Source: Lachnospiraceae bacterium (GTDB lineage Bacteria > Bacillota > Clostridia > Lachnospirales > Lachnospiraceae). From it: a stretch of DNA of 50,035 nt. Each line of letters opens with the position of its first letter. Within the stretch, counting starts at the first letter, position 1. Under the pieces are notes generated by a model. The model made no database searches, was not told the DNA's origin, and saw only the letters and a list, made by a program, of their open reading frames with translations. Of the stretch, positions 16,468-24,268 are shown piece by piece. A program made the position numbers and the translations under genes. The stretch lies in NCBI GenBank assembly GCA_022794255.1, contig JAAWEL010000051.1, positions 1 to 50,035 of the forward strand. Direction: 5' to 3'.

Positions 16468-17298
16468 ATGTTGGCAGATTATCATTTGCATACATCATTT
16501 AGCGATGATTCGGTGTATCCTATGGAGGATGTGGTAAAGGATGCAATAGAGATCGGGCTGGATGAGATCTGTTTTACGGATCATGTGGATTATGGGGTGA
16601 AGAATGACTGGGACAGTGGAAAAGAGGTGATATACCGGGGCGGGGAGCCGTTAGCCAATGTGGATTATCCAAGGTATGTGGAACAGATTGGGAAAATGCA
16701 AAAGCTGTATGGGGACCGGATTGGCATAAAGCTGGGGATGGAGTTTGGTGTGCAGATGCATACGATCCCTCAGTTTGAGGCCCTGTTTAACCGGTATCCC
16801 TTTGACTTTATTATTCTGTCGGTTCATCAGGTGGAGGATAAGGAGTTTTGGACTCAGGACTTCCAGAGAGGGCACACACAAAAGGAGTATAATGAGCGCT
16901 ATTATGAGGAGCTGCTAAATCTGGTGAATCATTTTCAGGACTACAGTGTGTTGGGCCATATGGACCTGATTGTGCGGTATGATAAAATAGGAGTCTATCC
17001 GTTTTCAAAGGTGGAGCCTTATGTGAGAGAAATCTTAAAAAAGGTGATACGGGACGGGAAAGGGATTGAGGTGAATACCTCTTCCCACCGATACGGTCTG
17101 AAGGATGCAACGCCGTCAAGGAAGATTTTACAGCTGTACTATCAACTGGGTGGAAGAATCATTACCCTTGGGAGTGACAGCCATAAGCCAGAGCATCTGG
17201 GGACTTACATGAAAGAGGCAAGAGCGCTGTTAAAATCTATAGGATTTGAAGAGTTTTGCACTTATGAGAGGATGAATCCGATATTTCATGCTTTATAG
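16468..17298 (+). CDS. PHP-domain phosphatase, histidinol-phosphatase (HisJ-like)
   Basis: About 276 residues of the PHP fold. Metal-binding motifs are visible: DYHLHTSFSDDS (residues 4-15), CFTDHVDYG, LGMEFGVQ, ILSVHQVED, GHMDLI and a C-terminal GSDSHKPEHLG. In the HisJ family the enzyme dephosphorylates histidinol phosphate; related PHP enzymes hydrolyse other phosphoesters, and there is no his operon here to settle it. ATG 16468 follows AGAGGGAAG. A TTG at 16423 would extend by 15 residues. It is followed by an acetyltransferase gene after 61 bases. Confidence 0.85.
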   Translation: MLADYHLHTSFSDDSVYPMEDVVKDAIEIGLDEICFTDHVDYGVKNDWDSGKEVIYRGGEPLANVDYPRYVEQIGKMQKLYGDRIGIKLGMEFGVQMHTIPQFEALFNRYPFDFIILSVHQVEDKEFWTQDFQRGHTQKEYNERYYEELLNLVNHFQDYSVLGHMDLIVRYDKIGVYPFSKVEPYVREILKKVIRDGKGIEVNTSSHRYGLKDATPSRKILQLYYQLGGRIITLGSDSHKPEHLGTYMKEARALLKSIGFEEFCTYERMNPIFHAL

Positions 17299-17359
17299 AT
17301 TGTGGCAGGAGTCGGATCATGGATTGTTCAATGAGAAAAATAACAAAAAGGAGAGAGCA

Positions 17360-17989
17360 ATGACAAACATAGAGCGCAGAGATGCACAGATGGCCTATAT
17401 ATCTGATGAACGTGTGATGGAGGAGCAGAAAATATGCAGAAGAAAGCTGCAGGAGCTCAATTTTATGGACCGGTCAGATTTTGCCGGGATTGAACGGGTA
17501 GTGAAAGATCTGTTTGGAAAATCAGAGGGAGCCTTTGTCAATCCGCCGTTTTACTGTGATTATGGGACTCACATTGAGGTGGGAAAGAATTTTTTTGCAA
17601 ACTATAACTGTACAATTATTGATGTGGCAAAGGTGAAGATCGGGGATAACTGTCAGATGGCCCCTAATGTGGCGATCTATACGGCAGGACATCCGATTCA
17701 CCCGGTCAGCCGCAACTCCATGTATGAATACGGAAAGGAAATAACAATTGGTGACAATGTCTGGATTGGCGGGAATACGGTGATCTGTCCGGGAGTACAG
17801 ATCGGAAGCAATGTGGTAATCGGTGCCGGAAGCGTGGTTACTAAGGACATTCCGGACTGGACTGTGGCGGTGGGCAATCCCTGTCATGTGATAAAAAAGA
17901 TCACGAAGGAGGATCAGAGAAAGCTGTTTGGCAGCGAGGAGATCGATGAGGAAGCCTGGAATGATATTGTGAGCAGGATGGAGTTTTAG
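17360..17989 (+). CDS. sugar O-acetyltransferase (maltose/galactoside acetyltransferase type)
   Basis: 209 residues: an N-terminal MAT-type helical segment, then a left-handed beta-helix of hexapeptide repeats (VGKNFFANYNCTIID, IGDNVWIGGNTVICPGVQIG, IGAGSVVTKDI) ending VAVGNPCHVIKKI. The catalytic histidine lies in TAGHPIHPVSR. The enzyme acetylates a sugar hydroxyl using acetyl-CoA. ATG 17360 follows AAAGGAGAGAG. It overlaps no neighbour but may be co-transcribed with the PHP gene. Confidence 0.9.
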   Translation: MTNIERRDAQMAYISDERVMEEQKICRRKLQELNFMDRSDFAGIERVVKDLFGKSEGAFVNPPFYCDYGTHIEVGKNFFANYNCTIIDVAKVKIGDNCQMAPNVAIYTAGHPIHPVSRNSMYEYGKEITIGDNVWIGGNTVICPGVQIGSNVVIGAGSVVTKDIPDWTVAVGNPCHVIKKITKEDQRKLFGSEEIDEEAWNDIVSRMEF

Positions 17990-18016
17990 AGGAGGAGTTT
18001 TGGACAAAAGAACATA

Positions 18017-18057
18017 GCCCCGGTTGGCGAGGAAGAAATGTCCCTGTCTGCCGGGGC
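18017..18057 (+). terminator. GC-rich stem-loop after the acetyltransferase gene
   Basis: GCCCCGG (18017-18023) pairs with CCGGGGC (18051-18057) over a 27-base loop and is followed by GGTTGTTTTGG. It lies 28 bases after the stop codon. Moderately good terminator. Confidence 0.55.
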
Positions 18058-18115
18058 GGTTGTTTTGGTGGTAAAAATTGAATGATGGAAATGCCTTCCA
18101 TTTCGGAATGAATTG

Positions 18116-18160
18116 AATCACAATTTAAAAGTTGTGATTAAAACAAGAAAAAAGTTGTGA
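18116..18160 (+). promoter_or_regulatory. repeated TTGTGA sites upstream of the pxp promoter
   Basis: A perfect inverted repeat AATCACAA-N8-TTGTGATT (18116-18139) is followed by a third half-site. AAAAGTTGTGA occurs directly repeated at 18127-18137 and 18150-18160. The last copy ends seven bases before the -35, a position typical of activator or repressor sites controlling this operon. The binding factor is unknown and no regulator gene is adjacent. Confidence 0.55.
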
Positions 18161-18166
18161 AAACAG

Positions 18167-18195
18167 TTGACAATTCCTGGTGGGACATTTATAAT
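18167..18195 (+). promoter_or_regulatory. consensus sigma-A promoter of the pxp operon
   Basis: TTGACA (18167-18172), a 17-base spacer, TATAAT (18190-18195): a perfect match to the housekeeping consensus. It is 37 bases upstream of the transporter ATG at 18233, which is preceded by AAGGAGG. Confidence 0.85.
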
Positions 18196-18232
18196 TATAC
18201 GAAATATTTGAATAAACAAGGAGGTATTTCCT

Positions 18233-19441
18233 ATGAAAGAGAAAAAAAGCGGTGGAGCCCTGTTGGGAGCAGCCTTTCTGATGGCCACATCAGCGATCGG
18301 GCCTGGCTTTCTGACTCAGACGGCTCAGTTCACAGGTACACATAAAGGAAGCTTTGGATTTGTTATTCTGGTATCCATTATCCTGGCAGCGATTGCCCAG
18401 GTGAATATCTGGCGGGTGCTTTGTGTTTCCGGCCTGCGGGGACAGGATGTGGCGAACAAGGTGCTTCCGGGTCTGGGATATTTTGTGGCATTTATGGTGG
18501 CTCTGGGCGGTCTGGCATTTAATATCGGCAATGTGGGAGGCGGCGCGCTGGGTTTTAACACATTGTTAGGGATTCCTACCCAGGTTGGCTGTGCTCTGGC
18601 CGGTGTTATTGCTATCGCAGTCTTTCTTGTAAAGAATGCCAAGTCGGCTATGGATACCCTTGCCAAGGTGCTGGGCGGCATCATGATTGTGGTTATTTTT
18701 GGAATTATCATTGTGGTAAAGCCTCCAGTGGGGGATGCACTGAAGAACACTTTTGTGCCTGCAGCAGGAGTTTCCAACCTGGTTCCGGCGATTATCACTC
18801 TGGTAGGCGGAACAGTGGGAGGCTATATCACCTTTTCCGGAGCACATCGTCTTATAGATGGAGGCGTTACCGGAGAGGAGAATTTGAAGGAGATTAACAA
18901 GAGCTCGCTGATGGGAATGGGGATTGCCACCATTGTCCGGATCTTTCTTTTCCTGGCAGTACTTGGGGTGGTTACAAAGCTGGCAGAGGGTGTCACTCTG
19001 GATGCAGGCAACCCGGCAGCAGATGCCTTCCGTTTAGGAGCCGGGGATCTGGGATACCGGTTTGCAGGGCTGGTGCTTCTGTGTGCTGCAATTACCTCCA
19101 TTATCGGTGCGGCTTACACCTCCGTATCTTTTTTGAAAACCTTCCATCCGGCGATTGATAAGAATGAGAACTGGGTGATTATCGGATTTATTGCAGTGTC
19201 CACGGTTATTATGATTCTTCTTGGACAGCCGGCTAAGCTGCTGGTTCTGGCAGGTGCGCTAAACGGATTGATTCTGCCAATCACTTTAGGGATCTGCCTG
19301 ATCGCTGCAAAGAAGAAATCGATCATGGGTGAGAAGTATTCCCATCCAACGGTTCTTTTGATATTAGGAGCAGTGGTAGTGGTTATCTCTGCATATCTTG
19401 GGATCACTACATTTATGTCCAATATGGGGAAGCTGTTTTAA
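18233..19441 (+). CDS. NRAMP-family transporter of the 5-oxoproline cluster (YcsG-like)
   Basis: 402 residues, about eleven membrane helices, and the NRAMP-like opening ATSAIGPGFLTQTAQFTG, in which the metal-site DPGN motif of true manganese transporters is replaced. This matches the YcsG branch found beside 5-oxoprolinase genes in Bacillus. By context it probably imports 5-oxoproline (pyroglutamate) or a related amide rather than a metal ion; that is inference from neighbourhood. It leads the pxp operon directly behind the consensus promoter. A long hairpin separates it from pxpB. Confidence 0.85.
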   Translation: MKEKKSGGALLGAAFLMATSAIGPGFLTQTAQFTGTHKGSFGFVILVSIILAAIAQVNIWRVLCVSGLRGQDVANKVLPGLGYFVAFMVALGGLAFNIGNVGGGALGFNTLLGIPTQVGCALAGVIAIAVFLVKNAKSAMDTLAKVLGGIMIVVIFGIIIVVKPPVGDALKNTFVPAAGVSNLVPAIITLVGGTVGGYITFSGAHRLIDGGVTGEENLKEINKSSLMGMGIATIVRIFLFLAVLGVVTKLAEGVTLDAGNPAADAFRLGAGDLGYRFAGLVLLCAAITSIIGAAYTSVSFLKTFHPAIDKNENWVIIGFIAVSTVIMILLGQPAKLLVLAGALNGLILPITLGICLIAAKKKSIMGEKYSHPTVLLILGAVVVVISAYLGITTFMSNMGKLF

Positions 19442-19464
19442 ATTTAAGAGCGACAAACAGAGTC

Positions 19465-19514
19465 ATGCCCTACGAAGGTGTAATCAAAGCTATGATTGCG
19501 TCTTTGTAGGGCAT
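19465..19514 (+). other. 22-base-pair intercistronic hairpin
   Basis: Arms 19465-19486 and 19493-19514 pair along all 22 positions (18 Watson-Crick and 4 G-U pairs) around the six-base loop AAGCTA. It sits 23 bases after the transporter stop and 35 bases before pxpB. There is no T-run after it, so it is more likely an mRNA processing, stability or attenuation element than a simple terminator. An origin as a small mobile palindromic repeat is also possible. Confidence 0.7.
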
Positions 19515-19549
19515 TGCCCCATGAGAAAGGAGCTGAAACGGTAAACATT

Positions 19550-20275
19550 ATGCAAAATATAAGGATTTTGACAGCAGGAGATTCTTCCCTGCTGATAGAA
19601 TTTGGAAATGAGATCAGCCCGGAGATCAACCGAAAGATCGCTGCTACCGTGGAACTGATGCGGGAACAGCATATTGAAGGGGTGGTGGATGTGATTCCAG
19701 CCTTTTGTTCCCTGCTGGTCAATTATGATCCCCGGGTGATCCGCTACGACAAGCTGAAAAAGCGGATGGAAAGCCTGGTGCGTATGGACATTAAGGTCGG
19801 GGAAGGAAAACGGAAAATTTTTGAAATTCCTGTATTATACGGAGGGGAGTATGGCCCGGATCTGGGAGCAATCGCAGAACATGCAGGCATCAGTGAGGAT
19901 GAGGTTGTAAAGATTCACAGCTCTCGTGATTATCTTATTTATATGTTGGGATTTTTGCCTGGATTTTGTTATCTGGGCGGTCTGGATGAGCGGATCCACA
20001 CCCCCAGGCTTGCCAATCCCCGGCTGAAAATACGGGCAGGAAGCGTGGGGATCGGCGGATCTCAAACGGGAATCTATCCTCTGGACTCTCCGGGGGGATG
20101 GCAGCTGATGGGAATGACACCAGTGAAAACCTATGATCCGGAGCGGGAGATTCCGATTCTGGTGGAGGCGGGAAATTATATCCGGTTTGTGCCGGTGGAT
20201 GAGGCTGAGTACAGGCGTATTCAGAGCCAGGTGGAAAACGGCAGCTATCAGTGTGTCGTTCACGAGGAGGTGTAG
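19550..20275 (+). CDS. pxpB: 5-oxoprolinase subunit PxpB (KipI family)
   Basis: 241 residues. KipI/AHS1 domain with YMLGFLPGFCYLGGLD, the Arg-Pro rich IHTPRLANPRLKIRAGSVGI and the GIYPLDSPGGWQLMG stretch, all conserved in the family. With PxpC and PxpA it is known to form the prokaryotic ATP-dependent 5-oxoprolinase, converting pyroglutamate to glutamate. Start chosen at ATG 19550, where the family homology begins; AAAGGAG lies about 17 bases upstream, further than usual. It ends one base before pxpC. Confidence 0.92.
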   Translation: MQNIRILTAGDSSLLIEFGNEISPEINRKIAATVELMREQHIEGVVDVIPAFCSLLVNYDPRVIRYDKLKKRMESLVRMDIKVGEGKRKIFEIPVLYGGEYGPDLGAIAEHAGISEDEVVKIHSSRDYLIYMLGFLPGFCYLGGLDERIHTPRLANPRLKIRAGSVGIGGSQTGIYPLDSPGGWQLMGMTPVKTYDPEREIPILVEAGNYIRFVPVDEAEYRRIQSQVENGSYQCVVHEEV

Positions 20276-20276
20276 C

Positions 20277-21281
20277 ATGGGAATTCGCATTTTAAAGGCC
20301 GGTATGATGACAACCGTGCAGGATCTGGGACGTACCGGCTATCAAAGCCAGGGATTTTCCGTGGCCGGGGTGATGGATGTGCGTTCATTTAAGATTGCAA
20401 ACCTTCTTCTGGACAATCCGGAAAATGAAGCAGTTTTAGAGTTTGCCCTGATCGGTCCTACTCTGGAATTTACGGCAGGAACATTAATCGCGATTACCGG
20501 CGGGGATTTTCAGCCCACGATCAATGGAGAGCCTGCGCCTATGTATACGGCTATTGATATCCATAAGGGAGATGTGCTGAAGTTTGGCAGCGCCCGGACG
20601 GGGAGCAGGGGATATATTGCATTTTCCAGTTATCTGAAGATCCCGGTGGTGATGGGAAGCCGCTGCACCAACATGAAGAGCTCTATCGGAGGCTTTAAAG
20701 GGAGAAAGCTGCAGGACGGAGATTATATCGGATTTCGCATCAAACGGAGATATCTGCCGTTTTTCCTTTCCCGCACATTGGAGCTGGATGAATTTAATCA
20801 GGACAGCGTAACCCTGCGGGTAGTGTTAGGACCTCAGGATGACCGGTTTAGCAAACAGGGAATCGAGACATTTCTAAACAGTGAATATACAGTTACCAGT
20901 GATTTTGACCGGATGGGATGCAGGCTGGAGGGACCTTATATTGCCAGAAAGGAAACCTCAGATATGATTTCTGATGGAATTGCCTTTGGCTCTGTTCAGG
21001 TGCCTTCTCATGGAAAGCCGATTATTCTTTTGGCGGACCGGCAGACTACCGGGGGATATCCAAAGATTGCTACTGTGGCGTCCGTGGATCTTCCCTGGCT
21101 GGTGCAGTGTAAGACAGACCACAAGGTGCGCTTTAAAGCTGTCAGTGTGGAGGAGGCCCAAAGGCTCTATCTAAAAGAGCTAGAAGAGCTGAACAAGATG
21201 AGAAAGCAGATTCATCAGCCCTGCAAGGAGGTGCTGGAGTGTCGCCAGGTGTCACGGAGGATCCGGCGATTGTTTCCCTGA
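20277..21281 (+). CDS. pxpC: 5-oxoprolinase subunit PxpC (KipA family)
   Basis: 334 residues of the KipA/AHS2 fold. Typical motifs are ILKAGMMTTVQDLGRTGYQSQGF at the start, ITGGDFQPTINGEPAPM, the YIAFSSYLKIPVVMGSRCT segment and PIILLADRQTTGGYPKIATV near the end. It is the partner of PxpB; the two together resemble the carboxyltransferase part of urea carboxylase. ATG 20277 follows GAGGAGG and the pxpB stop by one base. An extension of the frame to 20133 lies inside pxpB and is not used. Confidence 0.92.
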   Translation: MGIRILKAGMMTTVQDLGRTGYQSQGFSVAGVMDVRSFKIANLLLDNPENEAVLEFALIGPTLEFTAGTLIAITGGDFQPTINGEPAPMYTAIDIHKGDVLKFGSARTGSRGYIAFSSYLKIPVVMGSRCTNMKSSIGGFKGRKLQDGDYIGFRIKRRYLPFFLSRTLELDEFNQDSVTLRVVLGPQDDRFSKQGIETFLNSEYTVTSDFDRMGCRLEGPYIARKETSDMISDGIAFGSVQVPSHGKPIILLADRQTTGGYPKIATVASVDLPWLVQCKTDHKVRFKAVSVEEAQRLYLKELEELNKMRKQIHQPCKEVLECRQVSRRIRRLFP

Positions 21282-21414
21282 GGCAGGATCCGGTGATACG
21301 TGTGGAGATAGTCGGTTAAAATAAATAGGAAAAGGTCCGATTGGATTGAAATGAAGGTGCGGCGATTTCGCTTGTCTGAATTGTTATATGGTGACAGGAA
21401 AGGAAGAAAACAAT

Positions 21415-21864
21415 ATGGATTTGGAAAAAATTGCAGGTTTAGTAAAAATAATCGAGGATTCTTCTCTGAAAGAATTTTCCTATAAAGAAGGAGAGATCAA
21501 GATCACGATGAGTAAACGGGAACATCCGCCCATAGTGACAGCAGGTGTTCCGCCTATGCCGGCTATGGGAATGTCCGGAACCATTGTGCCTGCTCAGGAA
21601 AAGGCAGATGATGTGGAGGAGGAGGCTTTGTTTATAACCTCACCGATTGTAGGAACTTTCTACTCTGCAGCGGCGCCGGACGTACCGGCCTTTGTGCGGG
21701 TTGGTGACCGGGTAAAGGAAGGGCAGACGGTCTGCATTTTAGAGGCCATGAAGCTGATGAACGAGATTCAGTGTGAGTATGACTGTGAGATCGAGGCGGT
21801 TTTGGTCAGCAATGAGCAGAAGGTGGAATATGGTCAGCCCTTGTTCCGTGTAAAGAAAATCTGA
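21415..21864 (+). CDS. accB: biotin carboxyl carrier protein
   Basis: 149 residues. The N-terminal about 35 residues match AccB (LEKIAGLVKIIEDSSLKEFSY), a Pro/Ala/Met linker follows, and then the biotinyl domain with the EAMKLMNEI motif; the lysine expected to carry biotin is about K113. It carries carboxyl groups between biotin carboxylase and a carboxyltransferase. No acetyl-CoA carboxyltransferase (accA/accD) is nearby; the neighbours are pxpB/pxpC and pxpA, so a role in the 5-oxoproline pathway is inferred. Start ATG 21415 after GGAAAGGAAG; ATG 21388 is an alternative. Confidence 0.9.
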   Translation: MDLEKIAGLVKIIEDSSLKEFSYKEGEIKITMSKREHPPIVTAGVPPMPAMGMSGTIVPAQEKADDVEEEALFITSPIVGTFYSAAAPDVPAFVRVGDRVKEGQTVCILEAMKLMNEIQCEYDCEIEAVLVSNEQKVEYGQPLFRVKKI

Positions 21865-21883
21865 ATATCCGGGAGGGTTAAGA

Positions 21884-23257
21884 ATGATAAAAAAGGTTTT
21901 GATTGCCAACCGGGGTGAGATTGCGGTTCGCATTATACGCGCCTGCCGGAATATGGGAATTTACAGTGTGGCCATTTACTCCAAAGAAGATGAGAACAGC
22001 CTGCACACCCAACTGGCAGACCAGCGGGTATGCATCGGGGAGGGGCCTGCCAGGGAAAGCTATCTGAATATGGACAGGATTATCAGCGCAGCTCTGAATG
22101 TAGATGCAGATGCCATTCATCCAGGGTTTGGATTTCTTTCCGAGAACAGCGCTTTTGCCCGGAAATGCCGGGAAAATGACTTGATTTTTATCGGACCGGA
22201 TCCGGATGTGATTGACCGGATGGGGAACAAATCCCAGGCCAGGCAGACCATGATGGATGCAGGGGTTCCGGTGGTTCCGGGAACCAGAGAGCCGGTTTAC
22301 GAGGCAGAAGAAGGAAAAAAGCAGGCAGAACTAATTGGATATCCCATTATGATCAAAGCTTCCTCTGGCGGAGGCGGCAAGGGGATGCGGATATGCGCCA
22401 ATGAGGAGGAATTTGAATTTCAGTTTAACATGGCACAGCGGGAGTCTGCCAATGCTTTTGGGGATGATACTATGTATCTGGAACGCTTTATTGAAAATCC
22501 CCGCCATGTGGAGATTCAGATTATGGCTGATACCCACGGCAATGTGGTGGCTTTAGGGGAGAGGGACTGTTCGGTTCAGAGAAATCATCAGAAGCTGATT
22601 GAGGAGTCTCCATCCCCAGCGATTCATGATGCCACCCGAGAAAAAATGAATGAATATGCAGTACTGGCGGCAAAAACTGTGGGCTACACCAATGCAGGAA
22701 CCATCGAATATATCGTCAGTCCTGCCGGGGAATTTTATTTTATGGAGATGAACACCCGGATCCAGGTGGAGCACGGGGTTACGGAGATGGTGACAGGTAC
22801 GGATCTGATTATTGAGCAGATCCGGGTGGCTATGGGAGAGGCTTTGAGCTTTTCTCAGGAAGACATTCATCTGCAGGGCCACGCCATTGAGTGTCGGATC
22901 AACGCGGAGGTGCCGGGGCTCAATTTTATGCCCAGCCCGGGAGTGGTTCAGAATATCCATCTTCCCGCAGGGAACGGAGTTCGGGTGGATACGGCATTGT
23001 ATACTGGCTATCGGATCCCTGCAGAGTATGATTCTATGATTGCCAAGGTGATCGTCCACGGACCGGACCGGCCGGCGGCAATCCGCAAAATGCTGACAGC
23101 TTTAGACGAGATGGTTATAACCGGAGTGGATACGAATCTTGATTTTCAGTATCAGATCATGCGAAGCAAGGTTTTTGCAGAGGGAAAGGCGGATACAGGC
23201 TTTATTGAAAAATTTTTGAATCTGAAGCAGCCGGCTTTGGATGTGCCGGAGGTGTGA
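21884..23257 (+). CDS. accC: biotin carboxylase subunit
   Basis: 457 residues, full length. The ATP-grasp biotin carboxylase carries KKVLIANRGEIAVRIIRACR, DAIHPGFGFLSEN, the glycine-rich ATP lid SSGGGGKGMR, and the catalytic-site region FMEMNTRIQVEHGVTEMVTG. It carboxylates biotin on the carrier protein with ATP and bicarbonate. ATG 21884 follows GGGAGGG. It is 19 bases after accB and its end touches the start of pxpA. Position between pxpC and pxpA indicates function in that system rather than only in fatty-acid synthesis. Confidence 0.93.
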   Translation: MIKKVLIANRGEIAVRIIRACRNMGIYSVAIYSKEDENSLHTQLADQRVCIGEGPARESYLNMDRIISAALNVDADAIHPGFGFLSENSAFARKCRENDLIFIGPDPDVIDRMGNKSQARQTMMDAGVPVVPGTREPVYEAEEGKKQAELIGYPIMIKASSGGGGKGMRICANEEEFEFQFNMAQRESANAFGDDTMYLERFIENPRHVEIQIMADTHGNVVALGERDCSVQRNHQKLIEESPSPAIHDATREKMNEYAVLAAKTVGYTNAGTIEYIVSPAGEFYFMEMNTRIQVEHGVTEMVTGTDLIIEQIRVAMGEALSFSQEDIHLQGHAIECRINAEVPGLNFMPSPGVVQNIHLPAGNGVRVDTALYTGYRIPAEYDSMIAKVIVHGPDRPAAIRKMLTALDEMVITGVDTNLDFQYQIMRSKVFAEGKADTGFIEKFLNLKQPALDVPEV

Positions 23258-23262
23258 CAAAT

Positions 23263-24054
23263 TTGAATAAAGAAATGGGGCAAAATATGGTTCGCGTAGA
23301 TTTAAACAGTGATTTAGGAGAAAGCTTTGGAAGGTACACCTTAGGGATGGATGAACGGGTGATTCCCCTTATCACCTCAGCCAATGTGGCCTGCGGTTAT
23401 CACGCTTCTGACCCGGTAGTGATGGAAAATACCTTAGCTATGGCAAAAGAGGCAGGGATTCGGGTGGGTGCCCATCCGGGATTTCCGGATCTGATGGGAT
23501 TCGGGCGGAGAAATATGGCTGTTACACCCAAGGAAGCCCGGGCTTATGTGTTGTATCAGCTAGGTGCCCTTGACGGATTTTGCCGGTCTGTGGGAATCCG
23601 GATGCAGCATGTAAAGCCTCACGGAGCCTTATATAATATGGCAGCAAAGGATTATGATTTGTCAAAGGGGATCTGTCAGGCCATTAAGGATTTTGACATG
23701 GATCTGATTGTATTGGCGCTAAGCGGGGGCCAGCTGGCACAGGCGGCAAAAGATATGGGGCTTCGCACTGCGCAGGAGGTATTTGCAGACCGGGCCTATG
23801 AGGAAGATGGTACTCTGGTGGGCAGGGGGAAGCCAGGGGCTATGATTACGGACGAGGAGGAGGCGATTGCCCGGGTGGTCCGGATGGTGAAGGAAAAGAA
23901 AGTCACAGCAATAACAGGAAAGGACATTCCAATTCAGGCAGATTCTGTGTGTGTTCACGGGGACGGGGAGAAAGCCCTTGCCTTTGTGGAGAGAATCCGG
24001 CAGGCCCTAAAACAGGCGGAGGTGGAATTGTGTTCTTTAGAGGAGCTGTGCTAA
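23263..24054 (+). CDS. pxpA: 5-oxoprolinase subunit PxpA (LamB/YcsF family)
   Basis: About 263 residues. The LamB/YcsF fold is plain: VDLNSDLGESFGRYTLG, NVACGYHASDP, VGAHPGFPDLMGFGRR, HVKPHGALYNM and VFADRAYEEDGTLV. PxpA is the metal-binding hydrolase-like subunit of 5-oxoprolinase. Start is uncertain: TTG 23263 lies ten bases after GGAGG (chosen), GTG 23254 overlaps the accC stop, and ATG 23287 sits directly before the conserved VRVDLN. Last gene of the operon, followed by a strong terminator. Confidence 0.92.
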   Translation: MNKEMGQNMVRVDLNSDLGESFGRYTLGMDERVIPLITSANVACGYHASDPVVMENTLAMAKEAGIRVGAHPGFPDLMGFGRRNMAVTPKEARAYVLYQLGALDGFCRSVGIRMQHVKPHGALYNMAAKDYDLSKGICQAIKDFDMDLIVLALSGGQLAQAAKDMGLRTAQEVFADRAYEEDGTLVGRGKPGAMITDEEEAIARVVRMVKEKKVTAITGKDIPIQADSVCVHGDGEKALAFVERIRQALKQAEVELCSLEELC

Positions 24055-24067
24055 AGGTTGTTTGAGT

Positions 24068-24104
24068 GGAGGCGTTTCTGTGATGGAAACGCCTCCGGCT
24101 TTTT
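24068..24104 (+). terminator. rho-independent terminator of the pxp operon
   Basis: GGAGGCGTTTC (24068-24078) pairs perfectly with GAAACGCCTCC (24086-24096) and is followed by GGC and a run of T at 24100-24104. Confidence 0.92.
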
Positions 24105-24268
24105 ATCAGGACTGATCAGCGAGAACCTCACTTGATGGAAATTCAGCAGAGAAAATGCAACCTAAGGCTGTTTTTTCGGGGGATTTTTGGTAAAAACAGG
24201 TGGACTTTTAAGAGGTTTTGAGTATAATAGAGGAGGCAAAGATTGGTTCACAGGGAGCAGAAAAACGT

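Noticed and set aside
18233..19441. Calling the pxp transporter a manganese/iron NRAMP importer
   Set aside because: The metal-binding DPGN motif of helix 1 is not present (GPGF instead) and the gene leads a 5-oxoprolinase operon, so a metabolite-transport role is more plausible.
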